NCBI GenBank assembly: GCA_027922465.2 | Contig: BQMF02000617.1 | Coordinates: 62,001 to 126,000, forward strand | Source: Turritopsis dohrnii | Lineage: Eukaryota; Cnidaria; Hydrozoa; Anthoathecata; Oceaniidae | DNA: 64,000 nucleotides | Reading direction: 5' to 3' | Shown here: positions 44,467 through 56,558 of the stretch, piece after piece | Numbering within the stretch: the first letter of the stretch is position 1 | How the letters are laid out: every line of letters begins with the position of its first letter | The notes under the pieces: model-generated | Told to the model about the DNA's origin: nothing | The model's database searches: none | The model's input: only the letters and a program-made list of their open reading frames with translations | Translations under genes and position numbers: made by a program

Positions 44467-45540
44467 TGTCTGGAGAGTCACGGTTATGTGTTTCATATAA
44501 GAAACTGACCAAAATTGTTGTTGGTGATATAACAAATACATTGAAAACATCGGAACAGCATGTAAAAATTGTCCTGGAGGTTTTCCAGAAACATATTTCA
44601 TCCAATATTATGATACGGAGTTCTAAGATTACATCGATCTTGATGATGAAAGTATTAATTATGACATGAAGCTAAAAGTCGTGGAATCTGAAGAAATTCC
44701 AAGGGAAGAATTAACCATGGAACAACCAAATGTCATTACAGATATGGAAGAAAATGAAGTGCAAGTCATTGGGGAAAGCAAGACAACAACGTTGTGGCCT
44801 AACCCTTTCATTATATACAACTTTTTAACAGATAAGTTAAATTTATCTATTAGATTAACACGTACCGATATTTCGTTACTGACATCGGCTTTACTTGACC
44901 AATGTTCAGAATATACCTAGTAAGTAGTATACAACACTTGATATTTTGGAGTACAGTATTTTCAAAATTTAAGTAATTATTATACTCTTTTATAGCTTCC
45001 CAAATAAATGGCAATATGATGATATGATTAATGGGTTGTACGAACGCTGGCCATATTTATTCAAAAATTTCAGTTCTCATAGAGATGCCCAGGTATTACT
45101 GCTTAATGTTAATATGCCTAACAATTTTGAGCGTGGAATTATTTTTTTTCTTTGGTTTTAGTTTTTCTGGAGACATAAATTAAGGGATAAATTCAAGAAT
45201 ACAAGAATAAGTGCACCGAAAGTAATGGCTAAGAAAAGGAAGGGGACAAAAGCATTGAAAAACAAGTTTGCATACACCCACTGCAGTTCCACCAAATGTG
45301 TGGGGTGTAAAGAACTTTTTACCACCTGATGTTGTTGGAGAAGATGACCGGACAATGAACATTCACATGAAAAAAATTAAGGAACTTTATGCACTTCACC
45401 CCTACAACCAAAAACAATCACTGGTCAATACAGCAATGGATAAGACTTTCACTGCCAGAAGGAAAATGATAGTGGAACAAAGGAAAATGGTGGTGGAAGT
45501 AATGGATGATTTTCCTTTGGTAATGGAATGTAATCAGGTA
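44467..45540 (+). pseudogene. SAMD3-like gene fragment, four exons
   Basis: Exon 1 (44467 to about 44920) opens MSGESRLCVSYKKLTKIVVG. After a one-base shift near 44590 it reads YFIQYYDTEF-stop-DYIDLDDES, the PB1-like opening of these proteins, then WPNPFIIYNFLTDKL. Exon 2 (about 44997-45090) gives FPNKWQYDDMINGLYERWPY. Exon 3 (from 45162) gives FFWRHKLRDKFKNTR. The last part (45268-45540) gives RTMNIHMKKIKELY and FTARRKMIVEQ...VMDDFPLV. This matches a family often labelled sterile alpha motif domain 3-like, abundant in fish and cnidarian repeats. One stop and frame breaks. Confidence 0.5.
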
Positions 45541-45673
45541 TAATCATTACCCATTATTAAAATATTATTACAAAATACACTTCCAAAGATTTATTTTTAA
45601 TGTAAAAAACTTTCACTCTCATGTGCAGTATTGAACGTTCCTGAGTGCATGCTCCACCACTTGCGTGTCTTAA

Positions 45674-46847
45674 GGGTGAATCAAACCCAAAAATTTTTTT
45701 TCATTAAATCCTCTTTTCAAGCCAAAATTTTATTAGGAAGAATAAAAAATTCACTGAAATTGCTTTTTTCCTATTTTTTTCTGTTACTATAAGTTCCTCT
45801 AACTTTGTTGAAAAAGTTCACGGAGGAGATTTCGTGATGTACATTACGCTCAACATGTTGTTCTGCTCTCTATGGTTATGATTTGAGTTACCTCGTGTCG
45901 AAGAATGGACTGCTTTTCATGTCTTATGTTTATTGTGACAAAAGCGGGTGCCACATATTATTGATATCTTAGTTACTTACAGATCGAAAAACAGCAGGTA
46001 ATTATTTTATATACTAAACAAATAGTTTGTTATATGCATGAATGTTAATGGATAAAGCCCATGACGAACTGTCTGAAAGTTCTTTTTCCAGATAAACAAA
46101 AGTCTAATTATTGTCCGTGCAGGATCTACATCACCACTCATGTCCTAATCTTTCAAAGTAGTGTACCCATGTTGTCCGCGGTCGGTAGCTTGTGTAAAGC
46201 ATTTGTCTAAGAACTAGTAATCTAGAGAAATACTTTTTAGAAATAGACTAGACCTTATTAGAAATTCATATTTGTTTATTTTTTTGAATGCTTTTGGAGG
46301 AACAACAAAATATGAAAACAGACATGGAACAAAATGAAGATGTAAAAATATTTAAAAATGCATTATTTACAGCTTAATGACTTATGTACATAGGCAAATT
46401 TTTTTAATTTTGATGACAGTGTCAATACCTTGTTACAGCCGTTTACAAAGCCATTCTGTTGGAAGTGTTTTGAAGTCTGGATGTGAAGTGATACACTGAA
46501 TGTTATTCTGTTTATCATTTAAAAGGGTTGCAATCTCTTGACAGCATTTTCATTCAATCAACTTTAAACGCATTTGTTTAGACAGCACCCTGTTAAAACT
46601 GTTAATATCTTTGGTGATATTCTGTTTCACTGTTTGCCATCCTTATCACTTCTCTATGATTGAGCGAAACTTAAGCGCAATACACGTCATATCACGTGAC
46701 TATGGCTTCTGTCTTGGACCTCAGCGCTAATGTTTTTGGGTTCAATAATGACGAATTACGAAGAGAACGAGGATTATTTTTAGTCTCAAACAATTTGAGA
46801 TTTTTTGAATGAATTTACAAAATTTTACGTGAGGGTTTGATTCCCCT
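45674..46847. mobile_element. TTAA-flanked TIR element, 1.17 kb, non-coding
   Basis: Left TTAA|GGGTGAATCAAACCC; right GGGTTTGATTCCCCT|TTAA. The inverted ends match for about 13-15 bases (GAATCAAACCC exact). No transposase frame. Termini GGG next to TTAA again suggest Kolobok/piggyBac. Moderate confidence because the right boundary has one extra T. Confidence 0.5.
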
Positions 46848-48100
46848 TTAAAAGCAAAAACTGTACATCTAACGAAGTAGTTGATTATACTGTGCACCAT
46901 ACCATAATTTCATTATGATTTATTTATTCTTCAACTTAAAATTATTTTACGACCTGAAATGTTTTTCTCCAATTCTTATCGAAATCTGATTCTATGCGCT
47001 TGATTCGAAAAAAATTATAATAGAAATTCATTCAAAAATTCATTCAAATAAATTAATAAAGCTCTATTTACACGAGAGGAAATGACGAGTTAAGATGTGC
47101 TTAATTAAATAAAATACAGATCAAAAAATGTAGCATTTCTTAAACTTTACATATATGATATAATAGGATTTTTATGTGATATAAATAAAGCGTGAATTCA
47201 TTTGCTAGTTTGTTCCACTATAACTATAAATCAAGAATAAAACAAGCTTACGATATAAATAAACTCATTGACTGTTTGCAAACGACAAGGGCGAGACTAT
47301 GCCATTGCACATTGAATATACCGTATCCAAGTTTTTTAAACGTTGGCATTACAAGAAAATATCGGACCCCTTTTGTTTGTTAGCCAAAACATCAAAACAA
47401 GGCCAGGTAAAAGAGTTTGACAAAATATTGACATTTAAACTGAAGTCACTGTAAACAACACCCGTAGAAATGTTTAATGCTCATTTCATCATACGTCCGC
47501 AATAATTAATTGTTTAATTGCTTTTTCTTTTAGATATCCATGATTTTTCTGCAATTGTGTTTATGGCTTTCCTGTTGCGGGAAGAAAAATTTGTTTGCAA
47601 ATTTTATAATGAACAGACAGCCACAATTAAGATGTTGCAGTGAAGTTAATCACTTAGTGGACTGCATATCGGCAACAAGATTAGATATTCTTCTCGATGG
47701 TGATAACATTCAAAACAGAAGAAAGGAAAAACAAATTTAATTCTTCTTCGTCTTCCACTGAAATTTTATTTTGTAAAACCTCAGTCGATCAAATACTGAG
47801 TACTCCCAACCCAATACTATACTATCAAACTGTAACCCAATCCCTTTATCCTCTTCTAATCTTTCTCGTGAACAAAGAAGGAGCTCTTGTGGTCGTGTGC
47901 TTTAATCTGCGGTTTATTCCAAAGATATTATTGGCATTAGCTGAAAAAAAATTCAATGGATTATAACTTGTATGGCGAGAGTCATCTCCAGAAGCACATT
48001 TCTTCGAATGATAATAAGGACAAAAAAGCTTCTCGAACAGTTCCTCAAAAACTACCCATAGAGGGGTAGAGGTTGAAATACTGTCTGTCAGCCATAAAGG
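46848..48100. other. No recognisable feature
   Basis: A/T-rich. ATTCATTCAAA short repeats are at 47026-47050. Frames at 47540-47966 (plus) are not recognisable. Confidence 0.4.
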
Positions 48101-48111
48101 CAAATACCCAT

Positions 48112-48830
48112 CTGTCTTGGAACCTCCCAGCCAGGTTCGGGGGAGGTCTCCAACCAAAAGGAAACATAGAAACTCATCTCATTCCAGACGAAATCGAGAA
48201 AAGAAGAGAAGACGAAAACAAGCATCATCCTCTTCTTCATCATCATCATCCCCATCTTTGTCAAGTTCGGACGAGACAGACAAAGCTTCGTTTAACCAGG
48301 GGAAGGTCAAAATTGTGCCAGAGGAACAAAAGTTTTGTTACAGTTTACCATCTTCTATGGCAGAATATTGCAATAACAATTTCGAAACTTATGTACAGGA
48401 GAAAGAGTTAAAAACAAGCTTTTTGCATGAAAATCCAGTAACCAAAGAATGTTGACCCTGTGAAACAGTTGGGCAATTTCGTTAAGGATATTTTGAGGGA
48501 AAGGAGAAAGACAAATAAAGAAAATGGAGAAAATTGGAGAAACTAGAAGAAAAGACAAAGTTTGTGATGTTGTGGGTCCCCTCTCTCGACTGTGGGGATG
48601 CATTGATGATATGAATAAGAGTAAAGACAAAATAGTTTCTGTCCCGCTGATGGACATGAGGAAATTTATGGAGCAATCAGTATTAATAGTGTAGCAACAC
48701 TGTTACATATCATAGAAGATTCAATGTGCTGTCGACATTGTTGAGATAAAGTCGTTACTACATTGCAGACGCTACGCACCCTGACGTAATTAAGGAAGTT
48801 TTTTCATCTTACACTGTGAAATACATAAAA
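48112..48830 (+). pseudogene. Gag-like protein fragment of a DIRS/YR-type retrotransposon
   Basis: The frame 48117-48455 has an Arg/Ser-rich start (KRRRKQASSSSSSS...), then EEQKFCYSLPSSMAEYCNNN and FLHENPV. Reading on with frame changes gives VKQLGNFVKDILRERRK, VVGPLSRLWGCIDDMNKS, MDMRKFMEQSVLIV and RRFNVLSTLL. The order (basic/Ser-rich, MAEYxN, GPLSRLW, RRxNxL) matches gag-like ORFs that accompany DIRS or Ngaro-type elements in aquatic animals. No RT or recombinase follows. The family call is from memory of motifs and is tentative. Confidence 0.5.
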
Positions 48831-49189
48831 CTGATTGATTTGTTCAGCAGGAGTGTTTTTGTAATGAATATGATGCAATGCTTTTGTTTTTGAATAGCTA
48901 ATTTTTGTCACTTCAGGCTGTTACGTACGATCAATTTAAACTGCCAGTTTAAACTGATGATAGAAAAAACTGATCGTGTAAACAGAAAAAACTGATGAAT
49001 TTTTCCTGATCTTTTTAAACTGCCCAGTTTTTATTAAAAGATGGACGTGTTCATCTTCTTCAGTTAAACTGATCAAAATATTCTATTGAAATCATGAGAT
49101 AAACCAGATGTTTCTTTTGTTTTCAACGCATGTCAAATACTTCCAAATGATTTTGTAGCAACTTTATGTGAAAGTCAAATGAGCAGTTA

Positions 49190-49890
49190 TGGATAACTTC
49201 TGCCATTGTGAAATCCTTATCTAAGCGAAACTTCTTTTTTCGCAAATTTGCTAACACCAAAGATCCTACTCAGAAATCTTATTACCACCAAATGTTTAAA
49301 AAGTACAGAAACCTAATTGTTTCTCTGATTCGGAGGAGTAGGACCAACTACTACTCCAACTTTTTCTCAACACATATGAACAACATACAAAATATCTGGA
49401 AAGGTGTTAGAGAAATCATTGGCTCTAAGTCCTCTAGGTTATGTGAAATTCCTCCATTCGGATAGGCAACACTCTTACTTCTGACCCACCCTTGGTTGCT
49501 TACGAATTCAATGAATCACTTCTATTGCAGATACTGTCCGTTCTGGTATAGGCCCCACTCGTCGTCATTTCTCCCACTATCTTGAACAACCTAACCCAAA
49601 TTCTATTTTTCTTAGTCCGGTAAATCCTGTTGAGGTGGTATAAATCATCAACTCTCTTACCCTCAACAAATCTTCTGGTCCCCACAGCATCCCTATTAGA
49701 ATTCTCAAACTTGTCAAGCATGGTCTCTCTCGGCCTTTGTCTTTCCTCTTCAACCTTTCCTTTGAAACAGGCTCTTTTCCTTCAATACTCAAACTATCAA
49801 AAGTTGTTCCTGTTTTCAAAAACAAGGGATCCCCTCGTGAAGTTTTATACTGGTTCTCGAGGAATTCTATTTGCATAGTCTTCATAAACT
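49190..49890 (+). pseudogene. LINE B fragment: linker and start of RT
   Basis: A LINE unlike the one at 51 kb. LSKRNFFFRKFANTKDPTQK, YHQMFKKYRNLIVSLIRRSR and NIWKGVREIIGSKSS are the endonuclease-RT linker of L2/Jockey-like LINEs. Further on, in shifted frames, come HYLEQPNPNSIFLSPVNP (49570-49630), SSGPHSIPIRILKLVK and LSFETGSFPSILKLSKVVPV, the first RT blocks. It ends near 49880, before the catalytic palm. Both ends are truncated, with several frameshifts. Confidence 0.8.
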
Positions 49891-49989
49891 GTCATACCTA
49901 GCAGTCAATGCCGATCAATGGCTTTCTTCTTTATTCAGGATGCGATTTTAGAAAAAAAAATTACCATCTAAGAAAACAATCACCCAAAC

Positions 49990-50330
49990 CAGAAGAAGAA
50001 AGGGTTTGGCACTTGTTTCAGTCACCAAATTTCTATTTGTTCCTACAGATAGCTTAGCAAATAGAGGAGCATCTTCATATAATTTGGTGCAAACACGTAT
50101 AAATCGATTTTGTGTAAGCTTCTGTTTAGCCTACCTTACTGTAGATATAACAGAAAAGGATTTTGAAGATGTCGATAATTCATCTTCGGATTCGGACGAT
50201 CAGCAAAGTATTGACAATGAGGTCAGTGACGATGAAGACGCTTATGTTGATGATGATGAAGAGCGTAACAGCATGCGGCAACATAAGTGTGTGAATTTTA
50301 TTCATTTGAAATTACCTTTGTTCATTCAAA
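49990..50330 (+). pseudogene. Unrecognised acidic coding fragment
   Basis: The frame 50006-50407 has a very acidic, Ser-rich stretch (NSSSDSDDQQSIDNEVSDDE) typical of a linker exon, ending near a possible donor. No domain. Confidence 0.3.
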
Positions 50331-50407
50331 TTTTTCCTTTATACATTTTTTTTTTGACTGACGTGCGACCGAAAATATTAATCGTACAAAATTGCTCTTT
50401 TCGGTAA

Positions 50408-51060
50408 AAAACATTTAATTATTTAGGTGTCATGAAAGTATGTTGCAAAATTACAATCTTTCCGATTGTACAAAGAAAAGACCTGATGAAAGTTTGATGT
50501 AATTTCCTCAGGTTTTTTTAAACGACCTAATGTCTCCTTTACTTGAACAGCCTATCTTAAGATTGCTCAGAAATCATCTTTAATTTTAAAGTGCGAAGAT
50601 TAATAGACCATTTAATAAATTATGTACTAACAAACAACGCCTCGTTTTCATTCTGAATAGTATTTAAGTTTGTCATCAAGAAGTTTAGAACTATATTACG
50701 TTAAAATGGGATTTTTGTGCATGTGCAGAAAAAAGGACGCCTAAAAATTGAACTCACGTTGAATTCAGGTTGAATGAAGTAAGGTTACTTTTAAATCATA
50801 TCTATTGTTTATAGGAAAAGTTAGAAGAAATATCTCTTGGACTAAAGAATTTCGTGACATCTTCACATTCAGGGGATATGTGAGAAAAACCCAGCCGAGA
50901 CCTTTGCTAGATTGGGACGATGAGAGCGGTTGTGTTTTTATCGTTCGTATACGCCTATGTTTTTATCAGCAAGTTTCACAAAACATCAAGCTGTTATTAT
51001 ATGGAATCAATTTATAATGGTTATGATGAGAATCAAAGTGGTACTATTAGTATTGAATTG
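50408..51060. other. No clear feature
   Basis: A possible exon starts after TTGTTTATAG at 50814 (GKVRRNISWTKEFRDIFTFR) but has no recognisable family. Otherwise A/T-rich. Confidence 0.3.
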
Positions 51061-51069
51061 ATGGGAGTT

Positions 51070-51545
51070 TAGACAAATTCGTGATCGTTGTTTGGTTGCT
51101 ACTACAACTTCGACAAGAAAAAATTGCCTGTTACTTTTGTTGTTACTCAGTGGTGATGTTGAAACATGTCCTGGACCATCGTTAACAAAGGATGAATTCA
51201 ACAACTTTTTTAATCAAAGAGGTATGAAAATGTTTCATCAAAACGTGAGGGGTCTTCTAGGCAACTTGGAAAATATTCAAGAGCTTTTTTACTCGCACAA
51301 CAAAATAGATATCCTGACTTTATGGGAAACGCATATCATTGATTCCGAATATATGGACAACAATGGGTTGTATGATATACCGGGTTAATCGTTTATTAAG
51401 CGTAATCGGCCAAGTGGACGTGGTGGAGGCGTTGCTATGTATATCAAAAATGGAATTAATTGGGTGAGGCGTTCTGATTTAGAAAATGTCACAGAAAGCA
51501 TTTGGATAGAGGTTTTTATCAACAAATCTAAGTCCAGACATTCCA
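51070..51545 (+). pseudogene. LINE C ORF2 start: 2A-like peptide and AP endonuclease
   Basis: A hydrophobic leucine run is followed by SGDVETCPGP. This is the 2A self-cleaving-peptide consensus DxExNPGP with Asn replaced by Cys. Then MKMFHQNVRGLLGNLENIQE and IDILTLWETHI, the first endonuclease blocks, and SGRGGGVAMYIKNGINW and ESIWIEVFINK. A stop at 51386 and the Asn-to-Cys change make it inactive. The coding continues at about 55480 (TYRPPEGSKYLPANFIDVF, MGDFNINYL). Confidence 0.82.
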
Positions 51546-51975
51546 GCCCCTGGAGTTCAAAATCCGGGACACTCTTAACTAAGTTTAATTTCTCCACAAA
51601 CACGCAACTATGGTTTGCGGCGAGCAAAAATGTTTTGAGATTTCAGTGCCTCAGATAGTGTAAAACGACCTTTGTAGCCGAAATTGTTTAATTAATTACG
51701 CCAGTTAAACACTCTCTCTATATATTTGTGTAAAGAGTTTTACATTAAAGCTGAAAACATGCTTCCCTTCATAACTAAATAAAAACTAAACGTTTCGATA
51801 AATAATGGTGGCAAATGAAACACTAGCCTAGACTCCTACGTTATTATACATTGACCATACTACTTATACTGTCTCAGAACGTTTTTTATCTTAACCCTTT
51901 GTTGGTATAGTATACTCACTTGGTGTTTAGGAAACTGGACATAAACTAAATACATAATGAAAAAAGGTACGTTGT

Positions 51976-54877
51976 TCAATGTTTGCTGGAATGTTCCTCG
52001 TTATATCTTCTTGTGGCAGACTTGCAATTTTTAAGCAGATCTTTTGGCGGCTTCCATTTCTGACATGGGAGAAGTTCTTCTGGATGACTCATTTTGATTC
52101 TCATGATTGAGTTAAGAGAACCATCAAGTTGTAGCTGAGCAGGGAAATCAGTTTTGTTCTTTTTTATCAAAGAAAAAACACGTTCTTCTCCAGCATTGCT
52201 GTGTGGAATAACGAGAACAGAAAGTGCAATGGCCCCAAGATATGGCAGTTTGGGCTCCAAATACCCCCAAATGATATCCATTCTGTGTTCCCCTTCTGAT
52301 GTAACAGCAGCTTCCCAAGTATCATTTGGGATATCTGATTGAACCATAGCCTGGTAATCAAGAAATTCTTCTTCAACTGTGTCAAGAATGGCGGGATCAT
52401 TGTTTATGGTGGCATTAATTAGACTGAAACTGCTTATTACCTCTTGAATGTCTTCGAATGTAACCTTAGATCGTTTCTCAAAATCTACAAACACACAATG
52501 CTTTAAGAATCGGTCATCTAAGGGGTGCCATTTAACACAGTATTCATATGCCCGGACATAAAACGCACGTGCAGCATCGTAAAACCGATCAATGTCTCTT
52601 CATGGAGGTATAAAACAGAAGGAGAACGAACTCTTATTTTTCTATTATTCAGATAATGACTATTCTATTCATTGCGGTATCACTTTGATGTCATCCGTGA
52701 TGCGCTTTCGGCTGGTTGTCGGTGAAACGAATACTTTTTTAAAAATTAACGACAATTTAAAAACCAAATATCATCCATTATAACAACGGATCAACTTGCT
52801 GCATAGTGACAAGCAGATTATTAAACCTAAAGCTTCCTTGAGAAACAAATGAAAATCTATGTTTTTATACAGAGTTGAAGATATCGCGTAATTCATGTAT
52901 AAGTTCCAATCTACATATCTTCTCACTTAAATGCGCCTCGATAGTGCCGCGGTACGTGCAAAAACTTAGGATTATTCTCTCTTCAAAAACTGAAGCTCGG
53001 CGAAACTGCTTGAGGGGATCACGAGATATATAGACCTAAAGTTGCAATGTTTTCGTTGCATATTTGTGACGTTTTTGCATAATTCTCCCAATTCCTACAG
53101 ATTATGCATGCTAAGAACTTTACCCTAACGATCTTTAATCACATTGGAGAATTGATATGAACGAAATTTTCACGCAAGAACGCCAAAATTATAAAAATTA
53201 TGCAAGATGATAGCAATTATATGTTATTACACACTGAGGACTTAAACAATGCAGCGCATCACGGATAGTACAATAGCAGATTTTGAGTTCGTTCTCCTTC
53301 TGTTTTATACCTCCATGGTCTCTTTGAGTCACATCCCCATCGCTAACAAGTTTCTTCAAGGTTTGCCGGGTTAAATTCCCAACCCATACATCGATATCAT
53401 TACGTTGGTTTTCAAGGGATAAATCAAGTTCAGAAAAGGACATGTCAGTGGATTTGAGATTTTGAATTACTTCTGCTTTAAAAAATCTGGCGGCCAATTT
53501 TCCCATGAAACGTTGTTGAGCACCATGAAGGCGATAGATAAGTGGTTCTTCCCTCTGAAGTAACTTATTAAACATGTTGAAACATGGCAGAATCGCTTGA
53601 TAAAACAATAAGTATACCTCAGTCATGGGATTAGTAAAACTATCAGGCAATCGCTTGAATCTAGCATCGGCAAAATTTTCAGATTGAAAATATGACTTTA
53701 GTCCAATATATTTTCTCAATTCTCGATTTATGCAAGTTTCAAGACTCAACCATCTTGTTGAAATAAACTTTATAACCGCAGAATACTCCATATCACAAAA
53801 CTCATAGTATTCTTTTAAAATTGACTTTCTCTTACTCGACTTTTCAAACCAATGAAAAAGATCAACGCAATGATCAGTAACATCAAAATTACTTTCAACA
53901 AAGAAAGCCTCACTTGCTTTACAAGAAGCATTGTGCAAGATGTGACACGGGCATCCGGCAATTATAATATCTTCATTTTTAGCTCGTGCTCTGGTTTTCA
54001 GAGAATTGCGATCTCCTATGTTTGCATTTGTGTTGTCTAGTCCTATTGCCATACAGTGATCCCAGCGAATAGAATGTTTGCTCAAAAGATTATCAACACT
54101 CTGAAACATAACCTCAGCTGTTGATGCGTCCCTGCCCTCAAGAAGATTAATATCGAAAAATTTAGTCACGATTCGATTAAAACGGGTATCGTATATTCTA
54201 ACAGTCATCGGAAACATTTTCTGTACACCAGTATCATTACTGGCATCCAACATAATGTTGTATGGTTTTTCCTGCATATCTGCTTTTAGTTCTTCAAAGA
54301 AATAATCCCCCATACAGTTCACAATAGCAGCGGTCTTAGTTCTCCCACAAGAAAAACATTCAGCGGTTGGACTATCTTTAAATTCTTTTTTGATAAAGAA
54401 AGAGAGATGGTCCATAATGTTGAAAAACGTATTGTGCTGTACAATGAGCATTACTGCTTTTGTTTCAGCTGTAATTGTCGGGTCCACATCATCTGCAGGG
54501 ACTTGTTTTCTAAACAGCTGGTCCACTCTTTTATTTCCTTTAAAAAAACGAAAGAGGTAATTAGATAGTTAACATAAAGTTTTTTTACATTTTTTTATTT
54601 CAAAAAATTAAATAGAGTTAGTCTTACTAGCTTGATTAGCATAAGCAGCTTGATGCTTCGCGGACTCTGCATGTGCTTTGACATCGTTCAAACCTCCAGC
54701 GGCACAGGATACATTAGCATTGCATGTAGTGCAATGAAACTTGTGAATATGATCAGGTACTGATGATGAACACTTCTGAATAAATGGATATGTAGAACTA
54801 TACTCTTGGTTAAACTTTGTTTTTCTCTTAATTTTTTTTCGGCTGTGAAGCCATGATGAGGTTTCTTTTACTGTCAT
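51976..54877 (-). pseudogene. hAT transposase, two exons plus an insertion
   Basis: Exon 1 (54628-54877) begins MTVKETSSWLHSRKK and has a BED-like finger, FHCTTCNANVSC...HAESAKHQ. An intron (54536-54627, GTAAGA...AG) joins it in frame to MDQLFRKQ. Exon 2 has the RNase H-like core: MLDASNDTG (first Asp), AIGLDNTNANIGDRNSLK (second Asp), GCPCHILHNAS (the hAT Cys-x-x-His), ISTRWLSLE. It is then cut by the element 52601-53317 at QRD. It resumes in the same frame at IDRFYDAARAFYVRAYEY and ends with the C-terminal dimerisation block LVIPHSNAGEERVFSLIKKN at 51976-52494. Apart from the insertion I see no frame break. Confidence 0.88.
52601..53317. mobile_element. 717-bp TIR element inside the hAT gene
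   Basis: The ends CATGGAGGTATAAAACAGAA and its complement are exact over about 33 bp (52601-52633, 53285-53317), with a weaker shared CCGTGATGCGCT block further in. Target duplication GTCTCTT is at 52594-52600 and 53318-53324 (7 bp; one more base is close to matching). It has no transposase frame. CATG-type ends with 7-8-bp duplications are compatible with P or hAT superfamilies; I cannot choose. Confidence 0.88.
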
Positions 54878-55479
54878 AATTTTAAAAAACTTTTGATTTT
54901 ATCACTACAAACGTTCTATTCAAATTCGAATAAAGAGTAATATCCCTTTCAACCTTGTTCTTAGGACTTTTTCTCTTTTTTCATTTAAATTCGATTTAAA
55001 ACTTTGGAACAAGGTTGAAACACCTGTTCAATATCATATGACGATATGGCGTTTCTAAACTATTGTTTTATTCAAATGAAAACTATTATTGAAAAAGACT
55101 TTTATGGTATTGTTCACTTGAAATTTTGATTATGGAAGCATTTCTCTGCATCCTTGTTCCCAAAATTTATTTATTTCAGATAGAAGGTCTTGGGAACGAG
55201 TTTGACATCTTCGCCGAGTGGGAAATATAAGAAATGGTAAAATCGTGGATATTATCCAATTGCGTAGCGGGGAATTGAATTCTCTGCATTTAAGTGGACT
55301 GAAAGCAATAAAGATGTTTAAGCTGATTGGCAAATTTGCTATTTTTTTCAATACACGATCCATAAGTAAAAATTTCAAGGAAAGATATTTGGAAAGCGGG
55401 ACACTTTCATAAGAATCCGGGAGAGCGGGACAATCCCGGTCAAACCGGGATGGTATGAATTAATGTAAGTCGTTTTGCT

Positions 55480-56204
55480 TGAACTGCACGTACAGGCCCC
55501 CTGAGGGTTCGAAATATTTACCTGCTAATTTTATTGATGTTTTCAATAACTCTTTGAACACTGCAAGCAGAGAAAACAAAAAAATTATCACAATGGGAGA
55601 TTTTAACATCAACTATCTATAAACTGATGACCAAGGATTCAAAACAATGCTAAATGTCGATGGCTTTGCTTGGAGAAAACCACGTGATTTTTTCAAGCGC
55701 ACAAATAAAATATTCAAGTTGTGTTATGTGTCTCGTATTTTCATCGAAAGGGAACTGAAGCAACTGAAGCGTTCTAAAGCAGCAGGTTTAGACAATTTAC
55801 CACCTGGCATGTTGAAGGACTGTTCCAAAAACATTTCAGAACCATTATGTTATATCATAAATCTTTCCATAACATCATCTACAGTACCAAACACTTGGAA
55901 AAACGCCAAAATAACGCCCATTCATAAATCAGGGGCGAAGAACAATCCTAGAAACTATCGACCAATCTCAGTGCTTCCAACTTTATCAAAAATTTTAGAG
56001 AAAGCAGTACATTCTCAACTAGCAGAGTATCTCGAAAACAACAATCTTCTAAATAAACAGCAGTTTGGTTATCGTGCTAAAAGATCCACTAAATTTGCCT
56101 ATGCGCTGTTCTGGGATGACGTCAGAAAATCTATAAACAAAGGAAAATTAGTAGGAGCAGTATACATAGATCTACAAAAGCATTCGATACTATCGGTCAC
56201 AATA
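55480..56204 (+). pseudogene. LINE C: endonuclease end and RT fingers
   Basis: TYRPPEGSKYLPANFIDVF and KIITMGDFNINYL complete the endonuclease (the GDFN block), then stop. The frame 55647-56200 carries RT: RSKAAGLDNLPPGMLKDC, VPNTWKNAKITPIHKSGA, NPRNYRPISVLPTLSKILEK, NKQQFGYRAKRST, AVYIDLQK. One base is lost just after YIDLQK (AFDTIGHN reads in the next frame), right before the TIR element. Confidence 0.85.
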
Positions 56205-56558
56205 CTCCATTTCGGAGTTAGCTCCGCCATTAACTAAATTTCCGTAAGTGGTGCAAGTTGAACTTTGGACCCTCGTGATTTCTATGGCGAACGTGCTGAA
56301 AACATTTAATGAGAAACTTCTTTTAAGTTTTTTAAGGAATTGCCGACGCATTAATTTCCATAATTGTTTCGCAAAAGTAAAGTAAAGAGTTGTAAAACTT
56401 TATTCTTGTAGGTGACAAGTATTTTTCTTTAAAAAATAGAAAAAACATGAGATCTAAAAAGATGACTCATTCATTCATAAAACATCATCTCTCAACAACA
56501 ATTTTTCTCGACTTAAACAATTTGATTTACGAATGTGATTTCTCGATTTATTATTATA

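Larger units (their letters stand above)
51546..55478 (-). mobile_element. hAT transposon inserted in LINE C
   Basis: A 3.9-kb block separating two halves of the LINE endonuclease. It encodes an hAT transposase on the minus strand. Candidate ends CATTCCAGCCCCTGG (left, about 51559) and the complement of CATACCATCCCGG (right, about 55458), with GGGACACT-like inner matches, are weakly inverted. I could not find an 8-bp target duplication, so the boundaries are approximate. It contains the 717-bp element 52601-53317. Confidence 0.72.

Noticed and set aside
47846..48676. Minus-strand frames opposite the gag-like region
   Set aside because: No recognisable domain; the plus strand carries gag-like motifs.
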